Source: UBA8231 sp036011085 (lineage in GTDB: Bacteria > Latescibacterota > UBA2968 > UBA8231). From it: 64,000 bases of DNA. Numbering within the stretch: the stretch's first letter is position 1; each line of letters begins with the position of its first letter. Below are positions 1 through 8,267 of the stretch, one piece after another. A model generated the notes under the pieces. The model saw nothing but the letters and a program-made list of their open reading frames with translations. It had not been told where the DNA came from and did no database searches. The translations under genes and the position numbers were made by a program. The stretch is from assembly GCA_036011085.1 (NCBI GenBank), contig DASCMS010000075.1, positions 36,418 through 100,417 on the forward strand. The letters are read 5' to 3'.

Positions 1-780
1 GTTCTTTTGCGCGACGCCGACCGTCTGCAGGCGCCGATCTGCAAAGCCCTTGAGCCCCTCGTCGACACCCCCTCGGAGACCACGATCTTCGTCGCCGAGG
101 GCGCCAAGTTCGACATGCGCCGGCGGCTGTTTGCGCAGATGTCCCGGCAGGGGATGGCGGTGGAGTTCAGAGTACCCTTCGACAACAAGCTCCCTGAAGT
201 CATCCGTGAGATGGCCGAGGAGCGGAGCCTGCAACTGGCGCCGGAGGCGGTGGAACGGTTGCGTCTATACGTCGGCGCACAGTTGGCGGAGCTGGCCAAT
301 GAACTGGAGAAACTCGCCATCTACATCGGCGACCGGGAGGGGGGGCACGTGACGGCTGAGGATGTCGAAGAACTCGTAGGCGTCTGCCGCGGGGCCAGCG
401 TCTTCGAATTCACCGACGCCGTGGGCAAGGCCGATCGTCCTCTAGCCGTCGGCCTGCTCCATAGCCTGCTCGAGCAGGGGGAGGAGCCGCACCGGATCCT
501 GCCCCTGCTGACGCGGCACTTCCAACTGCTGCTGCGCACGCAGCAACTGGAGAAGCAGAGACTGGACCGGAGCGAGATGGCTCGTGGGCTCGGCGTCGCC
601 CCGTTCTTCCTGGACGGATACCGGCGCCAGGCTCGTGCTGCCTCACCGTCGACTCTCTGGCGGGGATTGCTCGCCCTGCGACGAGCCGACGAACTGCTGA
701 AGACCGGGGGTGGCAGAGCCCGGTATCGGGCGGTGATGGACCTTTGTCTGTCGGCGCTGACCCCCGGTATCCCGGGTTGA
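1..780 (+). CDS. holA: DNA polymerase III delta subunit, C-terminal part (cut by window edge)
   Basis: The frame is open from the first base, so the true start lies outside the window; about 259 codons remain of a family usually 330-345 residues long. Delta is the clamp-loader subunit that opens the beta sliding clamp. The visible part has the end of the AAA+-like domain followed by the all-helical C-terminal collar domain, with family-typical stretches such as VGVCRGASVFEFTDAVG and the arginine- and leucine-rich LLPLLTRHFQLLL-like helix. The first internal TTG at position 7 is not a real start. It ends at TGA just before a GC-rich hairpin and the trxA promoter. Identification rests on overall pattern and is fairly secure. 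Confidence 0.85.
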   Translation, partial: VLLRDADRLQAPICKALEPLVDTPSETTIFVAEGAKFDMRRRLFAQMSRQGMAVEFRVPFDNKLPEVIREMAEERSLQLAPEAVERLRLYVGAQLAELANELEKLAIYIGDREGGHVTAEDVEELVGVCRGASVFEFTDAVGKADRPLAVGLLHSLLEQGEEPHRILPLLTRHFQLLLRTQQLEKQRLDRSEMARGLGVAPFFLDGYRRQARAASPSTLWRGLLALRRADELLKTGGGRARYRAVMDLCLSALTPGIPG

Positions 781-796
781 CCCCCAACACCGGGGG

Positions 797-825
797 TTGA
801 CATGTTCAGGTGAGCCCAGTATATT
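797..825 (+). promoter_or_regulatory. Near-consensus sigma70-type promoter for trxA
   Basis: A perfect -35 box TTGACA (797-802) and a -10 box TATATT (820-825) are separated by exactly 17 bases. Transcription would begin near 832 and leave a leader of about 140 bases before trxA. The -35 box lies immediately after a small CCCCC/GGGGG hairpin (782-796) that may end holA transcription. Confidence 0.75.
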
Positions 826-838
826 GTGGTCTGCCGGT

Positions 839-915
839 AACTTACGGTTAATTCAGAACTTACGGCGATTGTAATCAACTGACCGTCAGCAGCCGATGTA
901 TGTGTAAAACTTACG
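839..915 (+). repeat. Three direct copies of AACTTACG in the trxA leader
   Basis: The octamer AACTTACG occurs at 839-846, 857-864 and 908-915; the first two copies extend to AACTTACGG. All three lie downstream of the predicted transcription start, so they would be in the untranslated leader as well as in DNA. Their role is unknown. Confidence 0.6.
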
Positions 916-971
916 TATGGGTTCAGCGTGGTCGCGGAATCCACGTGCAACCCGGATAGGGAGACTGATCG

Positions 972-1298
972 ATGGCAGAGCCCATCAGCCTGACCGATGA
1001 AAATTTCGAGTCCGAGGTGTTGCAGGCAGACACCCCGGTCCTCGTCGACTTCTGGGCTGCGTGGTGTGGCCCCTGTCGCATGGTGGCCCCCATCGTCGAA
1101 GAACTGGTCGGTGAATACGATGGCCGTGCGAAGGTCTGCAAACTGGATGTCGACAGTGGCCAGAAGACGGCCCAGGAATATGGCATTCGGAGTATTCCCA
1201 CGCTGTTGATCTTCAACGGCGGCAAGGTGGCGGATCAGGTGATCGGCGCCGTGCCCAAAGGTCAGATCACAGAGAAGCTCGAGGGAGTGCTCGCCTGA
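972..1298 (+). CDS. trxA: Thioredoxin
   Basis: A 108-residue protein of standard thioredoxin length with the catalytic WCGPC motif at about residues 31-35 and the cis-proline loop SIPTLLIF further on. It reduces protein disulfides in the cytoplasm and is itself reduced by thioredoxin reductase, which is not in this window. The ATG start is preceded by AGGGAGA. The gene stands alone: it has its own strong promoter at 797-825, a leader with three direct octamer repeats, and a terminator hairpin after the stop. Certain as a thioredoxin; the symbol assumes it is the main copy. Confidence 0.96.
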   Translation: MAEPISLTDENFESEVLQADTPVLVDFWAAWCGPCRMVAPIVEELVGEYDGRAKVCKLDVDSGQKTAQEYGIRSIPTLLIFNGGKVADQVIGAVPKGQITEKLEGVLA

Positions 1299-1340
1299 GC
1301 ATTCAGTCAAGGCCTCGGTCCGCCGCGGCTGGATTTCGGA

Positions 1341-1380
1341 GACGGCCCCGCCAGCCTATGGCCGGCGGGGTCGTCTTTTC
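1341..1380 (+). terminator. Rho-independent terminator after trxA
   Basis: The arms GACGGCCCCGCC (1341-1352) and GGCGGGGTCGTC (1364-1375) form a GC-rich stem with a short internal mismatch, followed by TTTTC. It lies about 40 bases after the trxA stop. Confidence 0.75.
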
Positions 1381-1450
1381 GTTATGTATGCACCGATTGA
1401 ACGCAACCACACCGACCTTGACTCATACGTTCTGACGGCGGGCGACACGC

Positions 1451-2062
1451 ATGGCCCTCGATCCCTTCTGGAGCAACCTTTTCTCGCGGCGCGACCGTTC
1501 CGGCGACGATCTCTACGAGATCCTCAGCAAGGTTCCCATCTTCCAGGATCTGAGTCGCCGCGAGTTCGAGCGCATGCGCGGTATCCTGCACCGTCGCAGC
1601 TTCAGCACCGATGAGGCCATCGTCCGCGAAGGAGACGTGGGTGTCGGCATGTACGTCATCCTCTCCGGCGAAGTCGCCATCCTGCAGGAGGGAACTGACG
1701 GCAAGATGATCGAGTTGGTCACCTTCGGCGAGGGAGACTTCTTCGGCGATCAGGTACTGCTCGACGAATCTGCCCGTACCGCCTCAGCCGTGGCTCGCTC
1801 ATCTACTCGTGCCGTCGGCTTCTTTCGACCCGATCTTCTCGAACTGATCGAGCGCAACCCACGGCTCGGACTCAAGATTGTGATGCGCCTGTCGCATATG
1901 ATCTCGGTCCGTCTTCGACATACGAACCGACTCCTGAAGGAGGCCAGGGACCAGGCGCGCCGTGCCGAGGCCGAAGCCGCGGCGCAGGCGGAGGCCCAGC
2001 GAGCGGCCGAAGAGGCAGTCGAGTCCGAGGCCGACCCGGAGTCCGCCAACCAGGCCAGTTGA
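1451..2062 (+). CDS. Cyclic-nucleotide-binding-domain protein without a DNA-binding domain
   Basis: A 203-residue protein whose residues ~25-145 form a Crp-type cyclic nucleotide-binding beta-barrel (VPIFQDLSRREFERM, then EGDVGVGMYVILSGEVAIL and FGEGDFFGDQVLLDESART). In place of the helix-turn-helix of Crp/Fnr regulators there is a helix rich in Ala, Glu and Arg, probably a coiled coil. It is therefore more likely a nucleotide-sensing partner than a transcription factor. Its stop overlaps the ATG of the next gene (TGATG), which suggests it works with, or is co-expressed with, the AI-2E-family membrane protein. The ligand cannot be read from the sequence. Confidence 0.85.
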   Translation: MALDPFWSNLFSRRDRSGDDLYEILSKVPIFQDLSRREFERMRGILHRRSFSTDEAIVREGDVGVGMYVILSGEVAILQEGTDGKMIELVTFGEGDFFGDQVLLDESARTASAVARSSTRAVGFFRPDLLELIERNPRLGLKIVMRLSHMISVRLRHTNRLLKEARDQARRAEAEAAAQAEAQRAAEEAVESEADPESANQAS

Positions 2063-3462
2063 TGGGCTCTCTCGCCGGACAGCGAATCCGCCTGCTCGTA
2101 GGCATCGCCGCATCGGTGGCCGGACTGTGGTTCGTCTACACCGTCCGCGGGATTCTTGCCCCCTTCGTCCTCGCTTTCATCCTGGCTTACGTGTTGACGC
2201 CGCTGGTGGACCGCATGGAGGCCCGTGGGCTCAAGCGGACGCCGAGCATCCTCATCATCTTCCTCTGCGCCTTCGGTCTGCTGACTCTGGGAGTCGTGAC
2301 GTTGGGCCAGAAGATGACGGGAGAGATGATCGACCTCTCGGGAGAGTTCATGCGTCAGGAGTCCCGCGAGGCGACGATTACGATCACGAATGATGACAAG
2401 AAGGTGTGGCCCATCGATGTTTCCACCACCTCTCGAGGCAGTGAAAACCCCTTCACCGTGATGGGGTTGGAGGATGGTCATGCCATCCTTCAGCCCGGCG
2501 GCGAGGAGGTCGTCGTCATCCGCTTCGCGCCCTCGGCGACGAAGGAAGTATCCGGGACACTCCTCGTCCGCTACGGGTCGGCTGGGGTGGGTTACCCCAT
2601 TCCGCTCATGGGCAACCTCGATGGCAAGGCGGAAAACTACCGGCAGGATGTGCCCTGGGGTAAGCTCCGATTCTCGGCTGTAGGGATCGATTTCGGGATT
2701 GCCGGACCAAACATCGTAAGCCGGATCAGCGAGCGGGTAGCCGAGTTCGAGCCTCAACTGGAGTCCTTGACCGGACAGGAAGTTGATCTCGCCGCGCTGA
2801 TCAAGACCTATGGATCGCAACTGATCGATGTTCTGCTTGGGCGCACGACACAGTTGCTGAGCGGTGTGGTGTCGGGGATCATGCTCGTTGTCATCGTGCC
2901 CTTTGTGGCCTTCTTCTTCCTTAAGGAGGGGCACCGTATCACCCATGGCCTGATCGAGTTGGTACCGAACAAGTATTTCGAGATGACCCTCAACCTCATG
3001 CACTCGATCAACAACTCCATCGGTGGTTACGTCCGAGGTCAGTTGCTCGCGGTGAGCGTCGTCGCACTGATGTCGGTGTCTGGATTGACCCTTATCGAGA
3101 TGAACTACGCCCTGCCGGTGGGCGTCGTCGCCGGACTGGCGAACATGATCCCCTACCTGGGACCCTTGATCGGCATCATCATGGCTTCGGCCGTCGCCCT
3201 GGTGACGGAGGGGGGTACGTCGATGGTGACACAGGTCGTCATTCTCTTCCTCTTCATCCAGATCATCGACAACGTCCTCGTGCAGCCCATCGTCGTGGCC
3301 AAGAGCGTCGATCTGCATCCCCTGGTGGTCATGGTGGTGGTCATGATCGGCAGCGATCTGTGGGGGATGGTCGGGATGCTTGTCGCGGTGCCGGTCACGG
3401 GAATCCTCAAGGTCAGTGGCCAGACCATCTACGAGGGACTCAAGGGCTACCGCGTGACCTGA
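2062..3462 (+). CDS. AI-2E/PerM-family membrane protein with an inserted Ig-like (ASH-type) domain
   Basis: A 466-residue multi-pass protein. Residues 10-85 hold the first helices (VRGILAPFVLAFILAYVLTP is typical of the family), and the C-terminal half has the family signatures VGVVAGLANMIPYLGPLIG and IIDNVLVQPIVVAKSVDLHP. The family includes the E. coli autoinducer-2 exporter TqsA and many transporters of unknown substrate; usual length is about 350. The excess is a block of about 85 residues (102-187, nt 2365-2622) that looks like a beta-sandwich (FTVMG...LQPGGEEVVVIRFAP...GTLLVRYGS), as in ASPM/SPD-2/Hydin-type Ig domains. The start chosen is ATG 2062, which overlaps the upstream stop; TTG 2059 is also open. 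Substrate unknown. Confidence 0.85.
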   Translation: MGSLAGQRIRLLVGIAASVAGLWFVYTVRGILAPFVLAFILAYVLTPLVDRMEARGLKRTPSILIIFLCAFGLLTLGVVTLGQKMTGEMIDLSGEFMRQESREATITITNDDKKVWPIDVSTTSRGSENPFTVMGLEDGHAILQPGGEEVVVIRFAPSATKEVSGTLLVRYGSAGVGYPIPLMGNLDGKAENYRQDVPWGKLRFSAVGIDFGIAGPNIVSRISERVAEFEPQLESLTGQEVDLAALIKTYGSQLIDVLLGRTTQLLSGVVSGIMLVVIVPFVAFFFLKEGHRITHGLIELVPNKYFEMTLNLMHSINNSIGGYVRGQLLAVSVVALMSVSGLTLIEMNYALPVGVVAGLANMIPYLGPLIGIIMASAVALVTEGGTSMVTQVVILFLFIQIIDNVLVQPIVVAKSVDLHPLVVMVVVMIGSDLWGMVGMLVAVPVTGILKVSGQTIYEGLKGYRVT

Positions 3463-3597
3463 GTTGACAATGTCGCAGGGGAGTGCTACTTAGAGAAGTC
3501 GGATTCTCAAGACCCCGATACCGCCCCCGAGAGCCCTGCCGGCTGCAGACGCAGGCCCCCCGGGGGTTTGATGTGTATAACAAGAGGAGGGTGATCG

Positions 3598-4386
3598 TTG
3601 GCATCGCTCCAGATACACCAGTCGACAATTTCTTCGGTCGCCGAGCGTATCGTGCGGGCTCGGCAGCTCTACGGGCCGGACAGCTCGTATGTGATCGGTA
3701 TGTTTCAGGGCCTCGACCTGCTGCTTGCGGACACCGACGCGTCGGCCGCCCGGCAGCAGATTCAGGATCAGGTGGTCAAGCTCGAAGGCAATTCATCCAA
3801 GGGTAGCCGGCCCACCGCGCCTGCGTCACCCGCTGCCGGCGCTGAGGGGAAACGGGCGTCGACGACGCCGCAGGCAGATACGCCGGGAGGCGAGGCGCTG
3901 GCAGAGAATACCTGGGTCCGCGGTGCGGTAAAATGGTTCAATAACGACAAGGGGTACGGATTCATCTCCACCGCCGCCGACGCCGATGTGTTCGTCCACT
4001 GGCGCGACATCTCTTCCTGGGATCGCAGCCTGACGCAGGGGGACGAGGTCGAATTCATGGTCACTAAGACGGCGAAGGGATTCCAGGCCATCAACGTCAT
4101 GAAACCCGGGTCCGGCGGGGAGGGCAAGGAGGCCGGTACAGAAGACTCAGCGACGGCTCCCGCAGCCCCCGAAGACGGCAAAGACACTCCAGGAAACCCC
4201 GTGGAACCGTCTCAGGAATCCGCCTCGGCGGAAGCGCCGGCCACTGCCGAAGTGCCCCAGGCGGCCGCCACGACACCGACCCAGGTGGGCCCGTCGCCCG
4301 TCGACGCGCCAGCGGCTGCCGACGACACCCCTCCGCCAGCAGGAGAGGGGGCGGCACCCGCCCCTCCCGAGACTCCCGATGCTTGA
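3598..4386 (+). CDS. Cold-shock-domain protein with helical N-terminus and disordered Pro/Ala tail
   Basis: A 262-residue protein with three parts. Residues 1-65 are probably helical and unrecognised. Residues ~105-168 are a complete cold-shock domain with RNP1-like KGYGFI (118-123) and RNP2-like VFVHW (131-135), the single-stranded RNA/DNA-binding surface. The rest is a long Ala/Pro/Glu-rich tail that is probably disordered. Simple cold-shock proteins are about 70 residues, so this is an expanded form. The TTG start is chosen because AGGAGGG lies 7 bases upstream; the preceding GTG is out of frame. clpX follows after 18 bases. Likely an RNA-binding protein; target unknown. Confidence 0.8.
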   Translation: MASLQIHQSTISSVAERIVRARQLYGPDSSYVIGMFQGLDLLLADTDASAARQQIQDQVVKLEGNSSKGSRPTAPASPAAGAEGKRASTTPQADTPGGEALAENTWVRGAVKWFNNDKGYGFISTAADADVFVHWRDISSWDRSLTQGDEVEFMVTKTAKGFQAINVMKPGSGGEGKEAGTEDSATAPAAPEDGKDTPGNPVEPSQESASAEAPATAEVPQAAATTPTQVGPSPVDAPAAADDTPPPAGEGAAPAPPETPDA

Positions 4387-4404
4387 GAACGGGCGGCAGG
4401 ACGA

Positions 4405-5634
4405 ATGCTGAAGAAACCCCGCAACACGGTCAGCTGCTCGTTTTGTGGCAAGGGCGTGGGCCAGGTGGACAAGATCATTACCGGGCCTTCGGTGCACATC
4501 TGCAACGAGTGTGTCGGCCTGTGCAACGAGGTCCTGGAGGAGGAGAACAAGCAGGAACCGAACCTCGACGGCAGTCCGCTGCCCAAGCCTGCCGAGATCA
4601 AGACTCATCTCGACGAGCACATCATCGGGCAGGACCGGGCGAAGAAAGCTCTTGCCGTCGCCGTCTACAACCACTATAAGCGAGTTCACTCCGGCGGTTC
4701 GGACGTGGAGCTGTCGAAGAGCAACATTCTCCTGCTGGGGCCCACCGGCACCGGCAAGACGCTGCTGGCCGAGACTCTCGCCCGCATCCTCCAGGTGCCC
4801 TTCGCCATCGTCGATGCCACGGTTCTCACCGAGGCCGGGTACGTGGGCGAAGACGTCGAAAACATCCTCGTCCGGATTCTGCAGGCCGCCGACTATGATG
4901 TGGCCCAGGCCGAGCGTGGCATCCTGTTCATCGATGAGGTCGACAAGATCGCCCGTAAATCGGGCAATCCATCGATCACCCGTGATGTATCGGGCGAGGG
5001 CGTGCAGCAGGAGCTGTTGAAGATCCTGGAGGGGACTGTCTCAGGTGTCCCCCCAAAGGGGGGGCGCAAGCATCCCGAACAGCCCCTGGTGCAGATCAAC
5101 ACGCGTAACATCCTGTTTATCTGTGGCGGCGCCTTCGATGGTCTCGACAAGACGATCTCAGCTCGCATCGGGCGGCGTGCCATGGGCTTCGGAGCCAGCG
5201 AGGACGATGCCACCGATCTCGATCACGGTCAGCTGCTGGCCCGGGTCGAACCGGAAGATCTGATTCAGTACGGCCTCATCCCCGAGCTCATCGGACGCCT
5301 TCCGGTTGTCAGTACGCTGCACCCGCTGTCCAACGAGGCCCTTCTCGACATTCTGGAGAAACCGAAAAACGCCCTGGTTCGCCAGTACCAGAAACTGTTC
5401 GAGATGGACGGCATGTCGTTGAGTTTTCAGAAACTTGCCCTGCGCAAGGTAGTGGAGCTCACCCAGGGCAAGTCGATGGGTGCCCGGGGGCTGCGCGCAG
5501 TTCTGGAGACGGCCATGTTCGAAATCATGTTCGAGTTGCCGTCGAAGGACGATGTCAAGGAATGCATCATCACCGCAGACTTCATAGAGCACAAGGGGCC
5601 ACCCACCTTCGTCTACAAGAAGAAGCGGGCCTGA
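4405..5634 (+). CDS. clpX: ATP-dependent Clp protease ATP-binding subunit ClpX
   Basis: A 409-residue protein of normal ClpX length. The N-terminal zinc domain has the four cysteines CSFC and CNEC (residues ~11-36). The AAA+ core has Walker A GPTGTGKT, Walker B ILFIDEVDKI, the pore-loop region AGYVGEDVE, and arginine-finger and sensor regions, and the ClpP-docking IGF-type loop is represented by AMGFGA. ClpX unfolds tagged proteins and feeds them into ClpP. clpP is present 2 kb downstream but on the opposite strand, so the usual clpP-clpX operon is broken up. The stop overlaps a possible CTG start of epmA. Confidence 0.97.
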   Translation: MLKKPRNTVSCSFCGKGVGQVDKIITGPSVHICNECVGLCNEVLEEENKQEPNLDGSPLPKPAEIKTHLDEHIIGQDRAKKALAVAVYNHYKRVHSGGSDVELSKSNILLLGPTGTGKTLLAETLARILQVPFAIVDATVLTEAGYVGEDVENILVRILQAADYDVAQAERGILFIDEVDKIARKSGNPSITRDVSGEGVQQELLKILEGTVSGVPPKGGRKHPEQPLVQINTRNILFICGGAFDGLDKTISARIGRRAMGFGASEDDATDLDHGQLLARVEPEDLIQYGLIPELIGRLPVVSTLHPLSNEALLDILEKPKNALVRQYQKLFEMDGMSLSFQKLALRKVVELTQGKSMGARGLRAVLETAMFEIMFELPSKDDVKECIITADFIEHKGPPTFVYKKKRA

Positions 5635-5663
5635 AGCCGCAACGCCGGTCGCTGCCGGAACGG

Positions 5664-6620
5664 TTGCAGCACAGAAGCCGGGCGCTGAGTGCGGTCCGTG
5701 GTTTCTTCCAGCGTCTCGACTTTATCGAGATCGAGACGCCCACTGTGGTCGAGACACCGGCCCATGAGCCGTTTCTCGAACCGCGTCAGTTGCTTGACGG
5801 CGAGTGGCTGATCACCTCACCCGAGCACCATATGAAGCGACTGCTGGGGACCGGGCCCGGCTGCTCACGTATCTTCCAGATCTGCAAGTGCTTTCGCTCA
5901 GATGAGCGTGGGGCGCAGCATCGGCCGGAGTTCACGATGGTCGAATGGTACCGCACCCACGTCGGCTACGACAGGATTGCCACCGACGTGGAGCGCCTCG
6001 TTGCCCACACCGCCCGCGCCCTGCGGGGTACGACGGTGGCCGAGGGGACACAGGGTCTGACAGACTTGCGGACACCGTGGCCGCGAATCACCGTAGTCGA
6101 CGCCTTCCGGCGCTTCGCTGGAGTCGATCTCGAGGCGCCGGGGGCAATACAAGACACGGGTGTTCTTCGTCGTCAGGCCGAGAGCCAAGGCTGCAGGAGC
6201 ATCGACGAGGGGGATGATTGGGGCTCGGCCTTCCAAAAGCTTCTGGTGGAGCGTGTCGAGCCCGGACTGGCCGCCATGGGGCGTGGAGTCCATCTTCGGG
6301 AGTACCCGGCGGCGCAGGCAGCCCTGGCTTGTCTGAAGCCTGGGAACCCTTCGGTGGCTCAGCGCTTCGAGTCGTATGCTGGCGGGTTGGAACTGGCCAA
6401 CGGCTTCGGTGAACTCACCAGCGCCCGATGTCAGCGGCGACGGTTCCGCCACGAGCGCCAGACGCGGCGCCGACGGGGACGGTCGTGGCTGCCGCTGGAC
6501 GAGCCATTTCTCCGGGATCTGGAAGGGATGCCGCCAGCAGCCGGCGTTGCTCTCGGCCTGGATCGGCTCATCATGCTCGTCACCGGTGCCTGCCGGATTG
6601 ACGATGTCGTAGCCTTTTGA
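5664..6620 (+). CDS. epmA: Elongation factor P--(R)-beta-lysine ligase-like protein (EpmA/GenX/PoxA family)
   Basis: This is a lysyl-tRNA synthetase catalytic core without an anticodon domain. Class II motif 2 is clear (FRSDERGAQHRPEFTMVEWYR), as is motif 3 (GVALGLDRLIML). ANGFGELT near the C-terminus matches EpmA better than LysS. EpmA attaches beta-lysine to a lysine of EF-P to relieve ribosome stalling at polyproline. No ATG exists in the right place: TTG 5664 is given here, but alignment with E. coli EpmA suggests the protein begins about 11 codons earlier, possibly at CTG 5631, which overlaps the clpX stop as CTGA. The partner EpmB and EF-P are not in the window. Confidence 0.85.
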   Translation: MQHRSRALSAVRGFFQRLDFIEIETPTVVETPAHEPFLEPRQLLDGEWLITSPEHHMKRLLGTGPGCSRIFQICKCFRSDERGAQHRPEFTMVEWYRTHVGYDRIATDVERLVAHTARALRGTTVAEGTQGLTDLRTPWPRITVVDAFRRFAGVDLEAPGAIQDTGVLRRQAESQGCRSIDEGDDWGSAFQKLLVERVEPGLAAMGRGVHLREYPAAQAALACLKPGNPSVAQRFESYAGGLELANGFGELTSARCQRRRFRHERQTRRRRGRSWLPLDEPFLRDLEGMPPAAGVALGLDRLIMLVTGACRIDDVVAF

Positions 6621-6649
6621 CAAACTAAGGACTGGAGAGCAGAATCTTC

Positions 6650-7609
6650 GTGGACGGGACGGAACCGAACACCCCCCAACAGAACGATCAGGCCAGTGAG
6701 GAGAGGATGAGCGAGTCGTCCCTGAGTCGGATTCTGATCGCGTCGGCCGACGCCGACACCAGTGCCCAGGCACAGGCGGCGATCCCAGACGAGATGTACG
6801 ACCTCATCGTCACCCCCGACAGCGCCAAGGCGCTCGAGATCGCGGCAGACACCGAGACGACGTGCGACCTGATGCTCCTCGACCGGTCGCTGGTACTCGA
6901 GGATACCTCTCTGTACGAGCGCTTCCTCGACCGCGCCCGCCTCAGCGAGGTGCCGCTGCTCATACTCGGCGCACCCATGGAGCCGCGGGAGTGGGCCCAG
7001 TTGCTCCACGAGGGTGCCAGCGCCTTCATAACGACGCCCATCGACGCCGATGTCCTCAGGGCACAGGTGGCCGTCTTTCTGCGGTCCAAGGAGCGCCACG
7101 ATCAGCTCCGGGCCCAGGCGGTCATCGACGAACTCACCGGCGTCTACAACCGGCGCTACCTGGATGAGCAGCTCTCTGCCCGCCTGGCCGAGGCGCAGCG
7201 CTACAACGCGCCCTTCTCCATCGGTCTGGTCGACATCGATCACTTCAAGAAGGTGAACGACACCTATGGTCATCAGGTGGGGGACCTGGTGTTGGCCGAG
7301 ACAGCCGACATCATACGCCAGCAGATGCGCAAGGAGGATCTGCTGGCCCGTTACGGTGGTGAGGAGTTTGCCGTCATGCTGCCGCACACCGATCGCCTCG
7401 GGGCCGCCATCCTCGCCGAGCGGGTGCGCGAGGCCATCGCCGAACACAAGTTCGTGGTGCCGTCGGCAACGGTTTCGATCACCATCAGTATGGGCCTGGC
7501 ATCATTCCCCCTCGACGAGGTCGAGGACGATTTCAGCCTTCTGAAGCTGACGGACCGGCGCCTGTATGAGGCCAAACGCAGCGGCCGGAATCAGACCGTA
7601 TTCGAGTAG
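6650..7609 (+). CDS. Diguanylate cyclase with N-terminal receiver-like domain (PleD-like)
   Basis: A 319-residue protein. Residues ~25-140 resemble a response-regulator receiver, with CDLMLLDRS holding the likely phospho-acceptor aspartate, although the acidic pocket is reduced. Residues ~150-315 form a GGDEF domain with an intact active site YGGEEF. The inhibitory I-site RKED lies exactly five residues before GGEEF (RxxD-N5-GGEEF), so product inhibition by c-di-GMP is expected. It makes c-di-GMP from two GTP. A PilZ protein that could bind c-di-GMP is encoded at 54.9 kb. The start is GTG 6650; ATG 6707, preceded by GAGGAGAGG, is a credible alternative. It is convergent with clpP. Confidence 0.9.
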   Translation: MDGTEPNTPQQNDQASEERMSESSLSRILIASADADTSAQAQAAIPDEMYDLIVTPDSAKALEIAADTETTCDLMLLDRSLVLEDTSLYERFLDRARLSEVPLLILGAPMEPREWAQLLHEGASAFITTPIDADVLRAQVAVFLRSKERHDQLRAQAVIDELTGVYNRRYLDEQLSARLAEAQRYNAPFSIGLVDIDHFKKVNDTYGHQVGDLVLAETADIIRQQMRKEDLLARYGGEEFAVMLPHTDRLGAAILAERVREAIAEHKFVVPSATVSITISMGLASFPLDEVEDDFSLLKLTDRRLYEAKRSGRNQTVFE

Positions 7610-7622
7610 ACTGCTGGGGGAT

Positions 7623-8228
7623 TCAGTTGCTGCTGGAAGGGATCGGATCTGCGGATTCGAGAACACCGTCGATGAGGCCGAACTCCCTGGCCTCGTCAGG
7701 TGACAGGAAGTAGCTGCGATCGGTGACAGAGGCGATCGTGTCGCCGTCCTTGCCGGTGTGCTCCACCAGGACATGGTTGAGACGCCGACGCCATTCCATG
7801 ATCTCACGCGCGTGAATCTCGACATCGGAAGCCTGGCCGCCGATTCCGCCCCACGGCTGGTGCAGCATGATGCGTGAATGCGGCAGGGCATGGCGTTTGC
7901 CCGGCGTGCCCCCGGCCAGCAGGATCGCCGACATGCTGTACGCCTGGCCGATACACAACGTGGCGACATCACACGGGATGTGTTGCATCGTGTCATAGAT
8001 CGCCAGCCCGGCCGTGATCAGACCGCCCGGGCTGTTGATATAAAGGGAGACATCCTTCTTGGGATCTTCGGAGGCCAGGAACAACAACTGGGCGATGATG
8101 AGATTGGCCTCGGCGTCATCGATGACGGAGCCGATGAAAATGATCCGTTCCTTGAGCAGGCGCGAGAAGATATCGTACGCGCGCTCTCCGCGACCGGTCT
8201 GTTCGATGACAACGGGGACGATGGCCAT
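7623..8228 (-). CDS. clpP: ATP-dependent Clp protease proteolytic subunit ClpP
   Basis: A 201-residue protein with the catalytic serine in GQAYSMSAILLAGG, the histidine in ALPHSRIMLHQPWGG and the aspartate in the EFGLIDGVLE region. ClpP forms the barrel that degrades substrates delivered by ClpX. It lies on the strand opposite clpX, with its own promoter (-35 at 8262-8267, -10 at 8239-8244, both reverse). The predicted transcription start is only a few bases before the ATG and no Shine-Dalgarno sequence is visible, so the mRNA may be leaderless. It is divergent from the PfkB kinase gene. Confidence 0.97.
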   Translation of the reverse strand: MAIVPVVIEQTGRGERAYDIFSRLLKERIIFIGSVIDDAEANLIIAQLLFLASEDPKKDVSLYINSPGGLITAGLAIYDTMQHIPCDVATLCIGQAYSMSAILLAGGTPGKRHALPHSRIMLHQPWGGIGGQASDVEIHAREIMEWRRRLNHVLVEHTGKDGDTIASVTDRSYFLSPDEAREFGLIDGVLESADPIPSSSN

Positions 8229-8238
8229 GATGGATCTG

Positions 8239-8267
8239 AGGATAACCGCCGTCCGTCACAGTGTCAA
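8239..8267 (-). promoter_or_regulatory. clpP promoter
   Basis: On the minus strand a perfect TTGACA (8267-8262) is followed after 17 bases by TATCCT (8244-8239). The predicted start is near 8232, about four bases from the clpP ATG. Confidence 0.7.

Noticed and set aside
321..1310. 329-codon minus-strand frame across holA and trxA
   Set aside because: It overlaps two certain plus-strand genes and the trxA promoter, and has no recognisable domains.
1750..3318. 522-codon minus-strand open frame opposite the AI-2E-family gene
   Set aside because: His/Asp-rich translation with no family pattern; it is the complement of a clear membrane protein gene.
5562..5663. Start of epmA at the beginning of the open frame inside clpX
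   Set aside because: The His-rich leader is out-of-frame clpX sequence and not part of the EpmA family.
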